From: Bauldia sp.
GTDB lineage: Bacteria > Pseudomonadota > Alphaproteobacteria > Rhizobiales > Kaistiaceae
Reading direction: 5' to 3'
DNA: 64,000 nucleotides
Assembly (NCBI GenBank): GCA_028284325.1
Contig: JANQRX010000005.1
Location: 248,001 to 312,000, forward strand
A program made the position numbers and the translations under genes. Below the pieces are notes generated by a model, which did not search any database, was not told the origin of the DNA, and was given only the letters and a program-made list of their open reading frames with translations. Positions within the stretch are counted from its first letter, which is position 1, and each line of letters starts with the position of its first letter. Shown piece by piece: positions 34,471-44,597 of this stretch.

Positions 34471-35561
34471 CGCAGTCCCTTTCCCTTGTCCGGGCGGTGT
34501 TCGGTGTGGCCGGGATCATCCGGTTTCGCGGATGTCGTCCGGCGCAACGCCAGCGGTGCGATCACGGTGAGCGCGAACAGGCGGAAGACGTGGTGGGCGG
34601 CGACGTAAGTCGGATCGACGCCCAGCGTGATCGCCATCGCCGCCATCGCTTCGAGGCCGCCGGGGGCGAACGCCACGAGCACCAGCGCCGGCGGCAGGTC
34701 AAGCAGCCGCGCGACAACGAGGGCGGCAGCGCCGGAGATCGCGAACGCCGCGGCTGTCACCGCCAGCCCGGCGCCGAGCGACGACCGCAGTTCGGCGAGC
34801 GATACGCCGGAGAACCGCGTGCCGATGATGGCGCCCATGACGGCGAAGCTCGGCCAGGCCAGCCACGCCGGGACCGCGCCTTCCACCCATCCGCCGAGAT
34901 GTCCGACCGTCGACACGGCCATCCCGCCGAGCAGGAATGCCGCCGGCATGCGAAGCCGGCGGAGCGCGAGGCCGACGACGAGCGCCAGCACGACGCTGAT
35001 CGCAAGGGCAACCAGCGGTGTCGTGCCGGCGGGCGCGACGGCCGGGCCGGGTTCAAGGTCCAGCAGGACGATGGCGAACGGTACGATCAGCGTCAGGGCA
35101 CCGACGCGGGTGCTCTGGACCACGCCCACCCATTTGACGTCGCGTTGCGCCTCCAGTGCCAGGCCGAGGACGTAGCTCAGATGTCCGGGCATGGCCGACA
35201 GGGCTCCGGTGGTGCGGTCGCGTCCCCAGAAGCGCGTCATTATCGCGGTGCCGACGCCGATGATCACAAGCAGGACCAGGATCAGGACGGCGAAGCTGAT
35301 CGGCCACCGCACCGCGGTGGCGTAGACCTCGGGCGTGACGCCGGAGCCGATCGACAGGCCGATGGCGACGAAGCAGGCATCGCGCAAACGCGCCGGGATC
35401 ATGAGGTTGAGGCCCGCCAGCGAGGCGGCGATCACGGCGATGGTCGGGCCGGTCAGAAACGGTGCGGGGAACGACAGGACATAGGCGACAACGCCGCCTA
35501 TGGCGGCAATCGCCAGTGTTCTCAGTGTCGGGACAAAGCCTGACGTGACGAGATCGGACAC
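34467..35561 (-). CDS. AbrB-family membrane protein (putative transporter)
   Basis: This 364-residue protein has about ten membrane helices arranged as two AbrB repeats. [18 protein letters not shown] and later [14 protein letters not shown] mark equivalent points, and the C-terminal [30 protein letters not shown] motif is diagnostic. These proteins are often found with tripartite tricarboxylate transporters but are uncharacterised. I chose the GTG at 35561 because it lies just after the tctA stop, after GAGGAAG, and gives the family length; upstream in-frame codons overlap tctA. Confidence 0.8.
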   Translation of the reverse strand: MSDLVTSGFVPTLRTLAIAAIGGVVAYVLSFPAPFLTGPTIAVIAASLAGLNLMIPARLRDACFVAIGLSIGSGVTPEVYATAVRWPISFAVLILVLLVIIGVGTAIMTRFWGRDRTTGALSAMPGHLSYVLGLALEAQRDVKWVGVVQSTRVGALTLIVPFAIVLLDLEPGPAVAPAGTTPLVALAISVVLALVVGLALRRLRMPAAFLLGGMAVSTVGHLGGWVEGAVPAWLAWPSFAVMGAIIGTRFSGVSLAELRSSLGAGLAVTAAAFAISGAAALVVARLLDLPPALVLVAFAPGGLEAMAAMAITLGVDPTYVAAHHVFRLFALTVIAPLALRRTTSAKPDDPGHTEHRPDKGKGLR

Positions 35562-35577
35562 CCGGCCAGACGCTTCC

Positions 35578-37083
35578 TCAATCCGTGACGGCTTGCGGCT
35601 TGCGGATGAAGCGGCGAAGGAACATCGGTGCGATGAAACCGGCGATCGCGGCAATCCACAGGCCGATGGAGATCGGCGAGGAGAGCAGGAAGGTCGGATC
35701 ACCGTCCGAAAGCACCATCGCGCGCCGCAAGGCATCCTCCATCGCATTGCCGAGCAGGATCCCGAGGATGATGGGCACGGTCGGCACGTCCATCTTGCGC
35801 AGGACATAGCCGAGGACGCCGAAGGCCACCATCAGCAGGAGGTCGAAGTAGCTGCCCGACAGCGAGAAGATACCCACGAACGAGATCATCGTCACGCCGG
35901 GAAGCAGGACGCCGGGCGGCACTTGCAGGACGCGCACGAACACCTTGACCAGCGGCACGTTCATCGCCAGCAGCACGAAGTTGGCGATCAGCAGCGAGGC
36001 GATGAGGCCCCAGACCACTTCCGGCCGCTCGGTGAACAGCGTCGGGCCGGGGGTGATGTTCAGGGTCAGGAGCAGCGCCAGCAGCACCGCAGTCGTGCCG
36101 GAGCCGGGAACGCCGAGGGTGAGCATGGGCACCAGGGCGCCGCCGGCCGCGGCGTTGTTGCCGGCCTCCGGTGCCGCCACGCCCCTGGCGACGCCCGTGC
36201 CGAAGCCGCCCTTGGGGCCGGCGATCGATTTCTCTGACATGTAGGCCAGGAAGCTTCCGAGCGAGGCACCGGCGCCCGGCAGCACGCCGGCGATGAAGCC
36301 GACGACGGTCGCCCGCAGCATCGTCCAGATGGACGAAACGATATCCCTGATCGGCACCGTCACCTTCTCGAGCTTGACGCCGATCGACGATTTGGCGCCG
36401 TGGCTCTCGATGAAGAAGAACACCTCTGCGATGGCGAACAGGCCCACGATCGCGACGAGGAAGTCGACGCCGTCCATCAGGTGCAGATTGCCGAAGGTGA
36501 AGCGCGGCAGGCCGCTGGAGTTGTCGAGCCCGATCATGGCGATGCCGAGACCGATGCAGGACGCGATCACCGCCTTGGCCTGGTTGTTGGAGGCGATGCC
36601 GCCGAGCGTCGAGAAGGCCAGGATGTAGAGCGCGAAGTATTCGGCCGGGCCGAACAGGAAGGCGACGCGGGCAAGCAGCGGCGCCAGCAGCATCAGGCCG
36701 ACCGTCGCCAGGAAGGCGCCGACGAACGAGGCGACGCCGGAGATCACCAGCGCGTCGCCGGCCCGGCCCTGTTTGGCCATGGGGTAGCCGTCGAGCGTGG
36801 TCATCAGCGCCGGCTCGTCGCCCGGTATGTTCAGCAGGATCGACGAGATACGTCCGCCATACATGGCGCCGTAGTAGACGGCGGTCATCAGCACCAGCGC
36901 CGAGGTCGCGTCGAGCCCGAGCGTGAAGGTGAGCGGGATCAGGATCGCCACGCCGTTGGAGGGGCCGAGCCCCGGCAGCGAGCCGATGATCGTGCCAAGG
37001 AAACAGCCGGCAACCGCCAGCATCAGCGTGGTCGGCGAAAGGGCGACGCTGAATCCGAGACTGAGATTCGACAACAGCTCCAT
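35578..37083 (-). CDS. tctA: Tripartite tricarboxylate transporter large permease TctA
   Basis: This 501-residue protein is the large membrane subunit of a TTT (TctCBA) uptake system. It has 10-12 membrane helices and the TctA motifs FLGTIIGSLPGLGPSNGVAI, YYGAMYGGRISSILLNIPGD, GAFLATVGLM and VLPGAGASLGSFLAYMSEKSI. It drives import by the ion gradient using a periplasmic binding protein. It follows tctB by 5 bp. Confidence 0.96.
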   Translation of the reverse strand: MELLSNLSLGFSVALSPTTLMLAVAGCFLGTIIGSLPGLGPSNGVAILIPLTFTLGLDATSALVLMTAVYYGAMYGGRISSILLNIPGDEPALMTTLDGYPMAKQGRAGDALVISGVASFVGAFLATVGLMLLAPLLARVAFLFGPAEYFALYILAFSTLGGIASNNQAKAVIASCIGLGIAMIGLDNSSGLPRFTFGNLHLMDGVDFLVAIVGLFAIAEVFFFIESHGAKSSIGVKLEKVTVPIRDIVSSIWTMLRATVVGFIAGVLPGAGASLGSFLAYMSEKSIAGPKGGFGTGVARGVAAPEAGNNAAAGGALVPMLTLGVPGSGTTAVLLALLLTLNITPGPTLFTERPEVVWGLIASLLIANFVLLAMNVPLVKVFVRVLQVPPGVLLPGVTMISFVGIFSLSGSYFDLLLMVAFGVLGYVLRKMDVPTVPIILGILLGNAMEDALRRAMVLSDGDPTFLLSSPISIGLWIAAIAGFIAPMFLRRFIRKPQAVTD

Positions 37084-37088
37084 GGCGA

Positions 37089-37529
37089 CTATCCGTGGAA
37101 CGCTTCGGGGAAGGGCACGAGGCTCAGCCCCAGGGCGTATCTGAAGACGAGGAAGAGGAGGACCGACAGGCCGACCCCGGTGACCGCCGCGAAGACGGCG
37201 CGCTGGGATATCTGGTAGCTCAGGATTCCAGCAGCGATCGCGGTCGGCAGCAGGAAGCCGAGCGGCCTGAGGCTGTAGGCATAGATCACCAGCACCACGA
37301 CGGAGATGACCAGCGCGCCCAGGGTCGCAAGACCGGGCCAGTCGGGCTCTTCGTCGGGGCGGAAGACCAGGACGCCGCCGGCGAGCGCCGCGGCGATGCC
37401 GATCAGAATCGGAAAGGTCTTGGGGCCGACCGGGTCGGCCAGAAAGCTGGTTTGAATCTGGGTGGCGCTCGCGATGTACGCGAGCGCCACAAGAATGACG
37501 ACCAGACCCAGGATCCGGTCGCTGGCCAT
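37089..37529 (-). CDS. tctB: Tripartite tricarboxylate transporter small permease TctB
   Basis: This 146-residue protein has the four-helix pattern of TctB: ILGLVVILVALAYIASATQI, an ADPVGPKTFPILIGIAAALAGG turn motif, then two more hydrophobic helices (LVISVVVLVIYAYS and VTGVGLSVLLFLVFRY). The ATG at 37529 shares a TAATG overlap with the tctC stop. It is a weakly conserved but obligatory membrane partner of TctA. Confidence 0.93.
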   Translation of the reverse strand: MASDRILGLVVILVALAYIASATQIQTSFLADPVGPKTFPILIGIAAALAGGVLVFRPDEEPDWPGLATLGALVISVVVLVIYAYSLRPLGFLLPTAIAAGILSYQISQRAVFAAVTGVGLSVLLFLVFRYALGLSLVPFPEAFHG

Positions 37530-38494
37530 TACTGGATCACGCCGATTTCGCGTGACAGTTCCTCGGTCGAGGCGACCACGCCGTTGACCCATTCCTGGAA
37601 GTCGTCGCCGACCTTGGTGAACGGCGCCAGACCGTTGGCCATCATGGCTTCCTTCCACTCGTCGCTGTTGGCGACCATCTCGAGCTTGCCGGCCCACGAC
37701 TGGAAGGCATCGTCCGAGATGTTCTTCGGCACGTACAGACCACGCCAGTTGACGGCGACAACGTCAATGCCCTGCTCGCGCGCGGTGGGGATGTTCTCGA
37801 AGCCCGGCACGCGCTCTTCCGTCAGCACGGCCACGGCACGAACCTCACCGGCCTTCAGGAAGCCGACGATTTCCGACATGTCGCCGGTCATGGCCTGGGT
37901 GAAGCCGCCAACCGTCTGGGTGATAGCGTCGGCGCCACCGTCGAGGCCGATGTACTTGACCGCGCGGATGTCGTTGAAATCGGCCGCCTTCAGGACCTGC
38001 AGGACCTTCAGGTGGTCGAAGCCGCCGACGGCCGAACCACCGCCGAAGGCCACCGACTTGGGATCGGCCTTGACCGCGTCGACGAGGTCGTTGAGCGACG
38101 CGTAGGGCGAATCCGCGGCCACCACGATCACGCCGGGATCGGCGCCGATCGCGCCGACGAAGCGGACCTGGTCGGCGGTGAGGCCGCCATAGGCATTCTG
38201 GGCGAGGCGGGTGGCGGTCGCCTGCGACGCGGCGACGATCAGATCCTCGTCGTCCGAGCGCTCGTTGGCGACATGGCCGAAGGCCAGACCGCCGCCGCCA
38301 CCGGCCATGTTGGTGACCTGCACCGGATTATCGACGGCGCCGATGTCGTGCATGATCTTGCCGATCTGGCGGCAGGTGAAGTCCCAGCCACCGCCGGGGT
38401 TGGCAGGGGCGATGCATTCGGCCGCCGTGGCGACACCGGCCAGGCCGACGGTGAAGACGGCGCCGAGCCCGAGCATGCGCAGTGTGGATGTCAT
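37529..38494 (-). CDS. tctC: Tripartite tricarboxylate transporter binding protein TctC
   Basis: This 321-residue protein has a signal peptide (cleaved near ATAA) and the Bug/TctC fold: CIAPANPGGGWDFTCRQIGKIM at the start, then VTNMAGGGGGLAFGHVANER and RAVAVLTEERVPGFENIPTAREQG. The PANPGGGWD loop contacts the ligand's carboxylate in known members. It begins the tctCBA-abrB-prpDB operon. Unlike the ABC importers here, no hairpin separates it from the next gene. Confidence 0.95.
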   Translation of the reverse strand: MTSTLRMLGLGAVFTVGLAGVATAAECIAPANPGGGWDFTCRQIGKIMHDIGAVDNPVQVTNMAGGGGGLAFGHVANERSDDEDLIVAASQATATRLAQNAYGGLTADQVRFVGAIGADPGVIVVAADSPYASLNDLVDAVKADPKSVAFGGGSAVGGFDHLKVLQVLKAADFNDIRAVKYIGLDGGADAITQTVGGFTQAMTGDMSEIVGFLKAGEVRAVAVLTEERVPGFENIPTAREQGIDVVAVNWRGLYVPKNISDDAFQSWAGKLEMVANSDEWKEAMMANGLAPFTKVGDDFQEWVNGVVASTEELSREIGVIQ

Positions 38495-38636
38495 CAGAGA
38501 GATCTCCCGTTACGACAACAATGGTTGTTCTTCAGCGCGCCGCCTGTCCCCAGACTCCCTCAAGGTGCGGCCGCATGGGAGGCATGAAAACACACCAGAC
38601 TGACACCAACCTGACGCTGCACCGCACAACAGCGAC

Positions 38637-39704
38637 TCACCGCGCGGTCAGTGCGTCGTTCCACGCCCTGATCAGACGCTCGCGTTTGACCTGGTCGAGA
38701 TAGACCAGCAATCCTGGGCCGATACGTACCGGCCGCAGCCGCGTGCCGAGGAGATCCTGCATTGACGTCGCGGTTTCGCGACCCTCAACCGCCGGGTGAA
38801 GTGCCGGAATACGGGCCTGCGACGACAGGATCTGCTGCCCGTCGCGCGACAGCAGGTATTCGAGGAACCGCTGGCCGAGATCGGGCCGCGCTGCCGCCCG
38901 CGGCACCAGTGCCACACGCGACATGACGATGGTGTAGTCCTCCGGCATGACGATGCCGATGTCGGGATTGTTGGCCGCCCAGCTTTGCGCATACGAGCCG
39001 AGGATGTTGTAGCCGAGCGAGAAGCGCCCGTCGCCGACCCGTTCGAGGATCGCCGACGAGTTCGAGTAGAGCTTGACGCCGGCGCCGCCCATGGCGCGCA
39101 CCAGATCCCAGATGTCGCGGCTGTGTTCGGCGTCGCGGGCGAGGAAGAACAGGCCGGCGCCGGAGCGCTCGATATCGTAGGTGCCGACCCGTCCGCGCAG
39201 CGTCACCGCGTTGTCGCGCAGGTGCTGCGCCAGGGCCGCGCGTGTCCGCGGCGGGTCGTCGGCGGGGAAGGCCGCCTTGTTGTAGATGATCACCGCCGGC
39301 TCGAAGGTGACGCCGAAGGCGGCGTTCCGCCAGCTCGCCCAGGAGGGCAGGCCGAAATCGCCGTCGAGCGTGACCACGCGGGCGTAACCGTCGTTGGCGA
39401 GCTTTAGCTGCAAGTCCATGGCCGAGGAGAAGGCGAGATCGGCGGTGGCGCCGTCGCCGGTGCTCTCGGCGATCACCCGTTCGTGGATCTGCAGGGTCTG
39501 CAGTTCCTGGTAGTCGACGGCGATGTCGGGATAGGCGCCGCGGAATCCGTCGACGACCGGCTTGGCCAGAAACTCGTCGAGCGAGCTGTAGACCACGACC
39601 ATATCCGCCTCGGGATCGCCGTTCAGCGCCGGGTAGACCTCGGCGTGCGACGGTACCGGTGACAGGCCGATCCAGAGCAGGGGGACGAGGAGCGTGCGCA
39701 GCAT
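38637..39704 (-). CDS. Periplasmic solute-binding protein beside a TctDE-like sensor system
   Basis: This 355-residue type 2 periplasmic binding protein has a signal peptide (MLRTLLVPLLWIGLSPVPSH) and the segments MVVVYSSLDEFLAKPVVDGF, YPDIAVDYQELQT, and the C-terminal FLEYLLSRDGQQILSSQARI. These match the iron(III)/spermidine-type extracellular binding-protein family. It has no permease or ATPase partner nearby. It is divergent from a response regulator/kinase pair, the arrangement seen when a binding protein feeds ligand information to a TctE-type kinase. The ligand is unknown. Confidence 0.85.
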   Translation of the reverse strand: MLRTLLVPLLWIGLSPVPSHAEVYPALNGDPEADMVVVYSSLDEFLAKPVVDGFRGAYPDIAVDYQELQTLQIHERVIAESTGDGATADLAFSSAMDLQLKLANDGYARVVTLDGDFGLPSWASWRNAAFGVTFEPAVIIYNKAAFPADDPPRTRAALAQHLRDNAVTLRGRVGTYDIERSGAGLFFLARDAEHSRDIWDLVRAMGGAGVKLYSNSSAILERVGDGRFSLGYNILGSYAQSWAANNPDIGIVMPEDYTIVMSRVALVPRAAARPDLGQRFLEYLLSRDGQQILSSQARIPALHPAVEGRETATSMQDLLGTRLRPVRIGPGLLVYLDQVKRERLIRAWNDALTAR

Positions 39705-39783
39705 GGCGCAATAGTGCCCGGGCACGGCCTTTCTTCACAAGCCTTGGCGGCTCGTAATATGGTCCGGTCCGGGAGGACGACGC

Positions 39784-40455
<672 letters not shown>

Positions 40456-40459
40456 ACGG

Positions 40460-41875
40460 ATGATCCGCTCGCCCCTGTCGCTGCGTTCCCGCCTGCTCCT
40501 GTGGCTCTTGGTGCCGCTGCTCCTGGTCAGCGCCGTCGCGCTCATTGACGCCTACCGCCAGGCGAGGACCACCGCCAACGAGGTGCTCGACCGGGTTCTT
40601 GCCGGTTCGATCCGGGCGATCGCGGAGCGGGTCGTGGTCAACGACAGCGGCGAACTGGAGATCGACATCCCCTATGTCGCCCTCGACATGCTGACCTCGG
40701 CGGCCCAGGATCGGGTGTTCTACCGGGTCGAGGATGCCGAGGGCGGATTCCTCACCGGCTATCGCGAACTGACCGCGCCGGACGACGAAGGCGCTGGCGA
40801 TCTGACCTTCCGCGACGGCTTCTTCGGCGACGACCGCATTCGCCTGGCGGTCCTTGAGGGCGCGGCGTCGGGGACGTCCCGCTCCGTCGGTTACCGGGTC
40901 CTGCTGGCCGAGACGACCGGCGGCCGGGCGGCGCTCACCCGGGAGCTGCTGACGCGGTCGGGGCTGCGCCAGGCGGCGCTGATCACGGTCGCGGTGGTGG
41001 TCGTGTGGCTTGGCGTCGGGTTCGGGCTGCGGCCGCTCACCCGGCTCGAAGGCGCGATCGGCCGCCGCATGCCCGACGATCTGCGACCGATTGCGCACCG
41101 AGTCCCGGCCGAGGTCCGGCAGCTCACCCATGCGATCAACCAGTTCATGGAGCGGCTCGACAACGCGCTGTCGGCGCTCCGCCGTTTCACCGGCAATGCC
41201 AGCCACCAGTTGCGGACGCCGCTCACGGTGGTGCGCACGCAACTGGAGCTCGCGCGCCGGGCGGACACCGAGCAAGCGCGGGCCGAGGCGCTGGCGACCG
41301 CCGACAAGGCGGTGGTCGAATCGGAACGGATCCTGGCGCAGCTTCTCCTGCTCGCACGCGTCGAGGAAGCCACCGCCGACGGCCTCAACGAGGATGTCGA
41401 CATGACGTCGCTGGCGCGCGCGGTGACGCAGGAGCATCTCGACGACGCCCGCCGCGCCGGCATGGATCTGGGTTTCGAATCCTGCGAGACGCCGGTCATC
41501 GTCCGGGGCAACAGCCTGCTCCTGGGCGAGATGCTGCACAACCTCATCAACAACGTCATCGCCCACGCCAAGGGCGCGACGCGCTCGACCGTGCAGGTGC
41601 GCGCGCGGCGCGACGGCGACGGCCGGGCGATCGCGGAGATTGCCATCGAGGACAACGGACCCGGTATCGGTGCGGGCGAGCGCGACGCGGCGCTGCAACG
41701 GTTCGGCCGGCCGCCCGGCACCAACGGCGGCGGGGCGGGGCTGGGTCTCGCCATCGCGCGCGAGGTGGCGAATCTGTTCGGCGGCAGTCTCGCTTTGACG
41801 ACACCGGACAACGGGCACGGCCTCTTGGTGCGGGTCTCGATGCCGTGCGCGGCGGCACCCGCCGCCGCCTCCTAG
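40460..41875 (+). CDS. TctE-like sensor histidine kinase
   Basis: This 471-residue membrane kinase has an N-terminal helix (LLLWLLVPLLLVSAVALIDAY), a periplasmic 2CSK_N-type sensor region of about 140 residues, and a second helix (residues 171-190). A dimerisation/H-box domain follows with His249 in FTGNASHQLRTPL, then a HATPase with the N-box MLHNLINNVIAHAK and G-box GAGLGLAIAREV. It forms a two-component pair with the preceding regulator. TctE-type kinases often act with a solute-binding protein, here the divergent gene. Confidence 0.95.
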   Translation: MIRSPLSLRSRLLLWLLVPLLLVSAVALIDAYRQARTTANEVLDRVLAGSIRAIAERVVVNDSGELEIDIPYVALDMLTSAAQDRVFYRVEDAEGGFLTGYRELTAPDDEGAGDLTFRDGFFGDDRIRLAVLEGAASGTSRSVGYRVLLAETTGGRAALTRELLTRSGLRQAALITVAVVVVWLGVGFGLRPLTRLEGAIGRRMPDDLRPIAHRVPAEVRQLTHAINQFMERLDNALSALRRFTGNASHQLRTPLTVVRTQLELARRADTEQARAEALATADKAVVESERILAQLLLLARVEEATADGLNEDVDMTSLARAVTQEHLDDARRAGMDLGFESCETPVIVRGNSLLLGEMLHNLINNVIAHAKGATRSTVQVRARRDGDGRAIAEIAIEDNGPGIGAGERDAALQRFGRPPGTNGGGAGLGLAIAREVANLFGGSLALTTPDNGHGLLVRVSMPCAAAPAAAS

Positions 41876-41965
41876 AGCGCTCCGGGCTTCCGTTTCTGTG
41901 GTAGGGCTCTGATCCGGCGCGCGAGAGGCTTCACGCGCGCCGCCACCGGACGAAGGGACCCAGGC

Positions 41966-42823
41966 TTGGGCGCACACGACAACAAGGACCATTCCGAAGG
42001 CCGGAGCCTGGATATCGCCGCCCATATCCTTGAGTTCATGGGCGGCAGGAGTTCGCTGCACTGGGGCTACTGGGACGATCCCGACGCGGTCAGCAAGGTG
42101 ACGCTCCAGGACTACGCCGAGGCCGGCGATCAGTTCACCAAGCGGCTCGTGGAGGCGATCCCAGCCGGCGTGGAGACGGTGCTCGACATCGGTTGCGGGA
42201 CCGGCGAACTGTCGGCCCGGCTGGTCGAGAAGGGCTACGCCGTGCGGGCCCTCAATCCGTCGCGGGCGCAATGCGAGATCGCCCGCAGGAAGCTGCCGCC
42301 GGGCACGAGGGTCCATGCCTGCACGTTCGAGGACTTCCAGTGGGACGGGGACGCGCCGGTCGACTGCGCGATCTTCTCCGAGAGCTTCCAGTACGTCGAC
42401 ATCCCCGCGGCCATGGAGAAGCTGTCGAAGATCGCGAAGTACGTGGTGATCATGGACTACCACAAGAATGCGCCCGACGCCCTGCAAGGCGGCGGCTACG
42501 ACCGCGAGGTGTTCGACGGGAGCTACAAGGAATCCGGCTTCAGAATCGACGACTACACGGACGTCACGCGGAACATGAAGCCCAACTACATTTTCAAGAA
42601 CGCCTACTACAATGACCTGATGATCCCCATCGCCGAAACCATCCTGATCAGGATGCGGCAGGACATGCCGTTGGTGAATTTCTTCTTCGGCGGGCTGGTG
42701 CGCCGGAAGTTCCTGAAGATCGACCGGTTCCGGATGAAAGCGGAGCGGTCCGCGGACCCCGAGAACGTGGTGCGGTGGATCACCTACACACTGATCGTGC
42801 TGGCCAACGAGAAGCTGGCCTGA
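41966..42823 (+). CDS. SAM-dependent class I methyltransferase
   Basis: This 285-residue protein has the SAM-binding motif TVLDIGCGTGELSARLVEKG around residue 72 and an N-terminal SLHWGYWDD motif as in UbiE/PEMT-like small-molecule methyltransferases. The putative start is TTG at 41966, preceded by GAAGGGACC; ATG alternatives would remove family sequence. It is isolated, with a hairpin candidate at its stop codon shared with the convergent GNAT gene. The substrate is unknown. Confidence 0.85.
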   Translation: MGAHDNKDHSEGRSLDIAAHILEFMGGRSSLHWGYWDDPDAVSKVTLQDYAEAGDQFTKRLVEAIPAGVETVLDIGCGTGELSARLVEKGYAVRALNPSRAQCEIARRKLPPGTRVHACTFEDFQWDGDAPVDCAIFSESFQYVDIPAAMEKLSKIAKYVVIMDYHKNAPDALQGGGYDREVFDGSYKESGFRIDDYTDVTRNMKPNYIFKNAYYNDLMIPIAETILIRMRQDMPLVNFFFGGLVRRKFLKIDRFRMKAERSADPENVVRWITYTLIVLANEKLA

Positions 42824-42832
42824 GCCAAGCGC

Positions 42833-43348
42833 TCAGCCGACAAGACGCACGAACATGTCGGTGTCCGCCGTCGACAGGTCCGGGTCGTGATGAAACCCGG
42901 CCTTGCACAGCACGCGCGCGGAGGCCGGGTTGTCCCTGCCAACGCCGCCGACCAGATGCACCGGGCCTTTGGCCTGCACCGCCGACACCAGGCCCGTCAC
43001 CAGTTCGGTGGCATAGCCCTTGCCCCAGGCCGTTTCGGCCAGCAGGTAGCCGATGTGGATGGCCGGGCGGTCGGATTCCAGGTCGGACGCCAGGAGCAGC
43101 AGGCCGATCAGCTCATCGGTTTCATTCGCGGTGATCAGAAGGACGTCGCCTTCCTCAGCACGTGCCGTGACCCATTCGGAGATACCCGCCTGCGTGAGCT
43201 GAAGCGGCGGCGGGAGAGGCTCAAGCACCGGTGGCGTGAGGACACCGCCAAGCGCCGTCTCCAATGACCGACGTCTGGACGGATCCTCCACGTCCGGTCG
43301 CCAGTCACGGACCGTGAGCCGGTCGGTTGTGAATCGATCGATGGCCAT
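42833..43348 (-). CDS. GNAT-family N-acetyltransferase (RimJ/RimL-like)
   Basis: This 171-residue protein has the GNAT fold: FTTDRLTVRDWRPD at the start, IGYLLAETAWGKGYATELVTGL (the acetyl-CoA pyrophosphate loop, here AWGKGYA), and VGRDNPASARVLCKAGFHHD, which is the RimJ/RimL-like C-terminal motif. It probably acetylates a small molecule or protein amine. It converges on the methyltransferase gene; the two stop codons sit in a small palindrome around 42821-42840. Confidence 0.85.
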   Translation of the reverse strand: MAIDRFTTDRLTVRDWRPDVEDPSRRRSLETALGGVLTPPVLEPLPPPLQLTQAGISEWVTARAEEGDVLLITANETDELIGLLLLASDLESDRPAIHIGYLLAETAWGKGYATELVTGLVSAVQAKGPVHLVGGVGRDNPASARVLCKAGFHHDPDLSTADTDMFVRLVG

Positions 43349-43531
43349 TCAGTCACACCGGTTTGTCGACATTGCCAGCCGTTCCAACGGCGTCCGAATC
43401 CTACCACGGTCCGCGATCACCCGATCGTGCCTGGACAAGGCCGCGGCATCAGCTTGACTCACGTCAACCTCTGTGCCTCGCTGCTGCGGTGCACAATGTC
43501 CGATAACGTTCCAACAAGATGGGGATTTGAC

Positions 43532-44539
43532 GTGCTGAAGACACTTGCCGTTGCGCTGGTCGCCACCGCCGCCCTGACCTCTCACGGCTTGGCCCAGACC
43601 AAGACGCCGTTCGCACTCGACTGGAAGTTCGAGGGCCCAAGCGCGGCCTACTTCGCCGCTGTCGACAACGGTCACTTCGCGGCCGAAGGGCTGGATGTCG
43701 AAATCTCGCCCGGCCAAGGCTCGCTCGACGCGATCCCGAAGGTGGCTACCGGAGCGTTTCCGTTCGGTTTCGCCGACATCAACAGCCTCATCAAGTTCCT
43801 CGACCAGAATCCCGGTGCGCCAGTGACCGCGGTGATGATGATCTACGACAAGCCGCCCTTCGCGGTCGTCGGCCGTGTTTCCCAAGGGGTGAGCGGCCCG
43901 GGCGATCTCGAAGGCAAGATCCTCGGCGCACCGCCGCCCGACGGCGCATGGGCGCAGTTTCCCGCCTTCGCCACCGCCAACGGCATCGACATCGACGCGG
44001 TGACGGTGGAGCCGGTCGGCTTCCCGACGCGCGAACCGATGCTCGCCGAGGGCAAGGTCGACGCCATCACCGGTTTCTCGTTCTCCAGCTTCCTCAATCT
44101 GGTCCGCCTCGGCATTCCCGAGGACGACATTTCGGTCATCCTGATGGCCGACCACGGTCTGTCGCTCTACGGGAATGCGGTGATCGTCAACACGGACTTT
44201 GCCGCCGCCAACGCCGACACCGTCACCGGGTTCCTTCGCGCGGTCGCGGCCGGATGGAAGGATGTCATCGCGGCGCCGCGCGCCGGCGTGGAGATGATCG
44301 CCAAGCGCAATCCGGCGCTCGATGTGGACCTCGAGACCCGCCGTCTGCAGCTCGCCATCGACGCCAATGTGGTGACCGACTACACAACGCAGAACGGTCT
44401 TGGCGGCGTGGATGCCGACCGGTTCGCGCGTGCCCTCGAGCAGCTTGCGGAAACCTACGAGTTCCAGAATCCGCCCGACGCGTCGCTGTACTACACCGAC
44501 GCCTATCTGCCGGCGAGCGACGCGCGCATGGTCAACTGA
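43532..44539 (+). CDS. NMT1/SsuA-type ABC transporter substrate-binding protein
   Basis: This 335-residue protein has a signal peptide (MLKTLAVALVATAALTSHGL) and the NMT1/THI5-like fold: FALDWKFEGPSAAYFAAVDN, GHFAAEGLDVEISPGQGSLDA and FGFADINSLIKFL. The ligand could be a pyrimidine, sulfonate or other nitrogen/sulfur compound; the sequence does not decide. I chose the GTG at 43532, with GGGGA 6 bp upstream; an ATG at 43496 would give a longer signal. It is first in a three-gene ABC operon. Confidence 0.86.
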   Translation: MLKTLAVALVATAALTSHGLAQTKTPFALDWKFEGPSAAYFAAVDNGHFAAEGLDVEISPGQGSLDAIPKVATGAFPFGFADINSLIKFLDQNPGAPVTAVMMIYDKPPFAVVGRVSQGVSGPGDLEGKILGAPPPDGAWAQFPAFATANGIDIDAVTVEPVGFPTREPMLAEGKVDAITGFSFSSFLNLVRLGIPEDDISVILMADHGLSLYGNAVIVNTDFAAANADTVTGFLRAVAAGWKDVIAAPRAGVEMIAKRNPALDVDLETRRLQLAIDANVVTDYTTQNGLGGVDADRFARALEQLAETYEFQNPPDASLYYTDAYLPASDARMVN

Positions 44540-44550
44540 TACCGCTACGG

Positions 44551-44574
44551 TCGGCGCGCCTTCGGGTGCGCCGA
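44551..44574 (+). other. Intercistronic hairpin after the NMT1-type binding-protein gene
   Basis: TCGGCGCGCC (44551-44560) pairs with GGTGCGCCGA (44565-44574), with one G-T, around a TTCG tetraloop. The stem lies 12 bp after the binding-protein stop and 24 bp before the ATPase start. A C(UUCG)G loop is exceptionally stable, so it may protect the upstream mRNA. Confidence 0.7.
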
Positions 44575-44597
44575 ACCGCGGCATCGATCGCCGTCAC

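Noticed and set aside
35562-35807. Upstream 82-codon extension of the AbrB-family gene
   Set aside because: It overlaps the tctA coding sequence and its residues lack family features; the GTG at 35561 gives the standard length.
42820-42841. Palindrome spanning the stop codons of the convergent methyltransferase and GNAT genes
   Set aside because: The stem is only a few base pairs with mismatches; it is too weak to list as a terminator feature.
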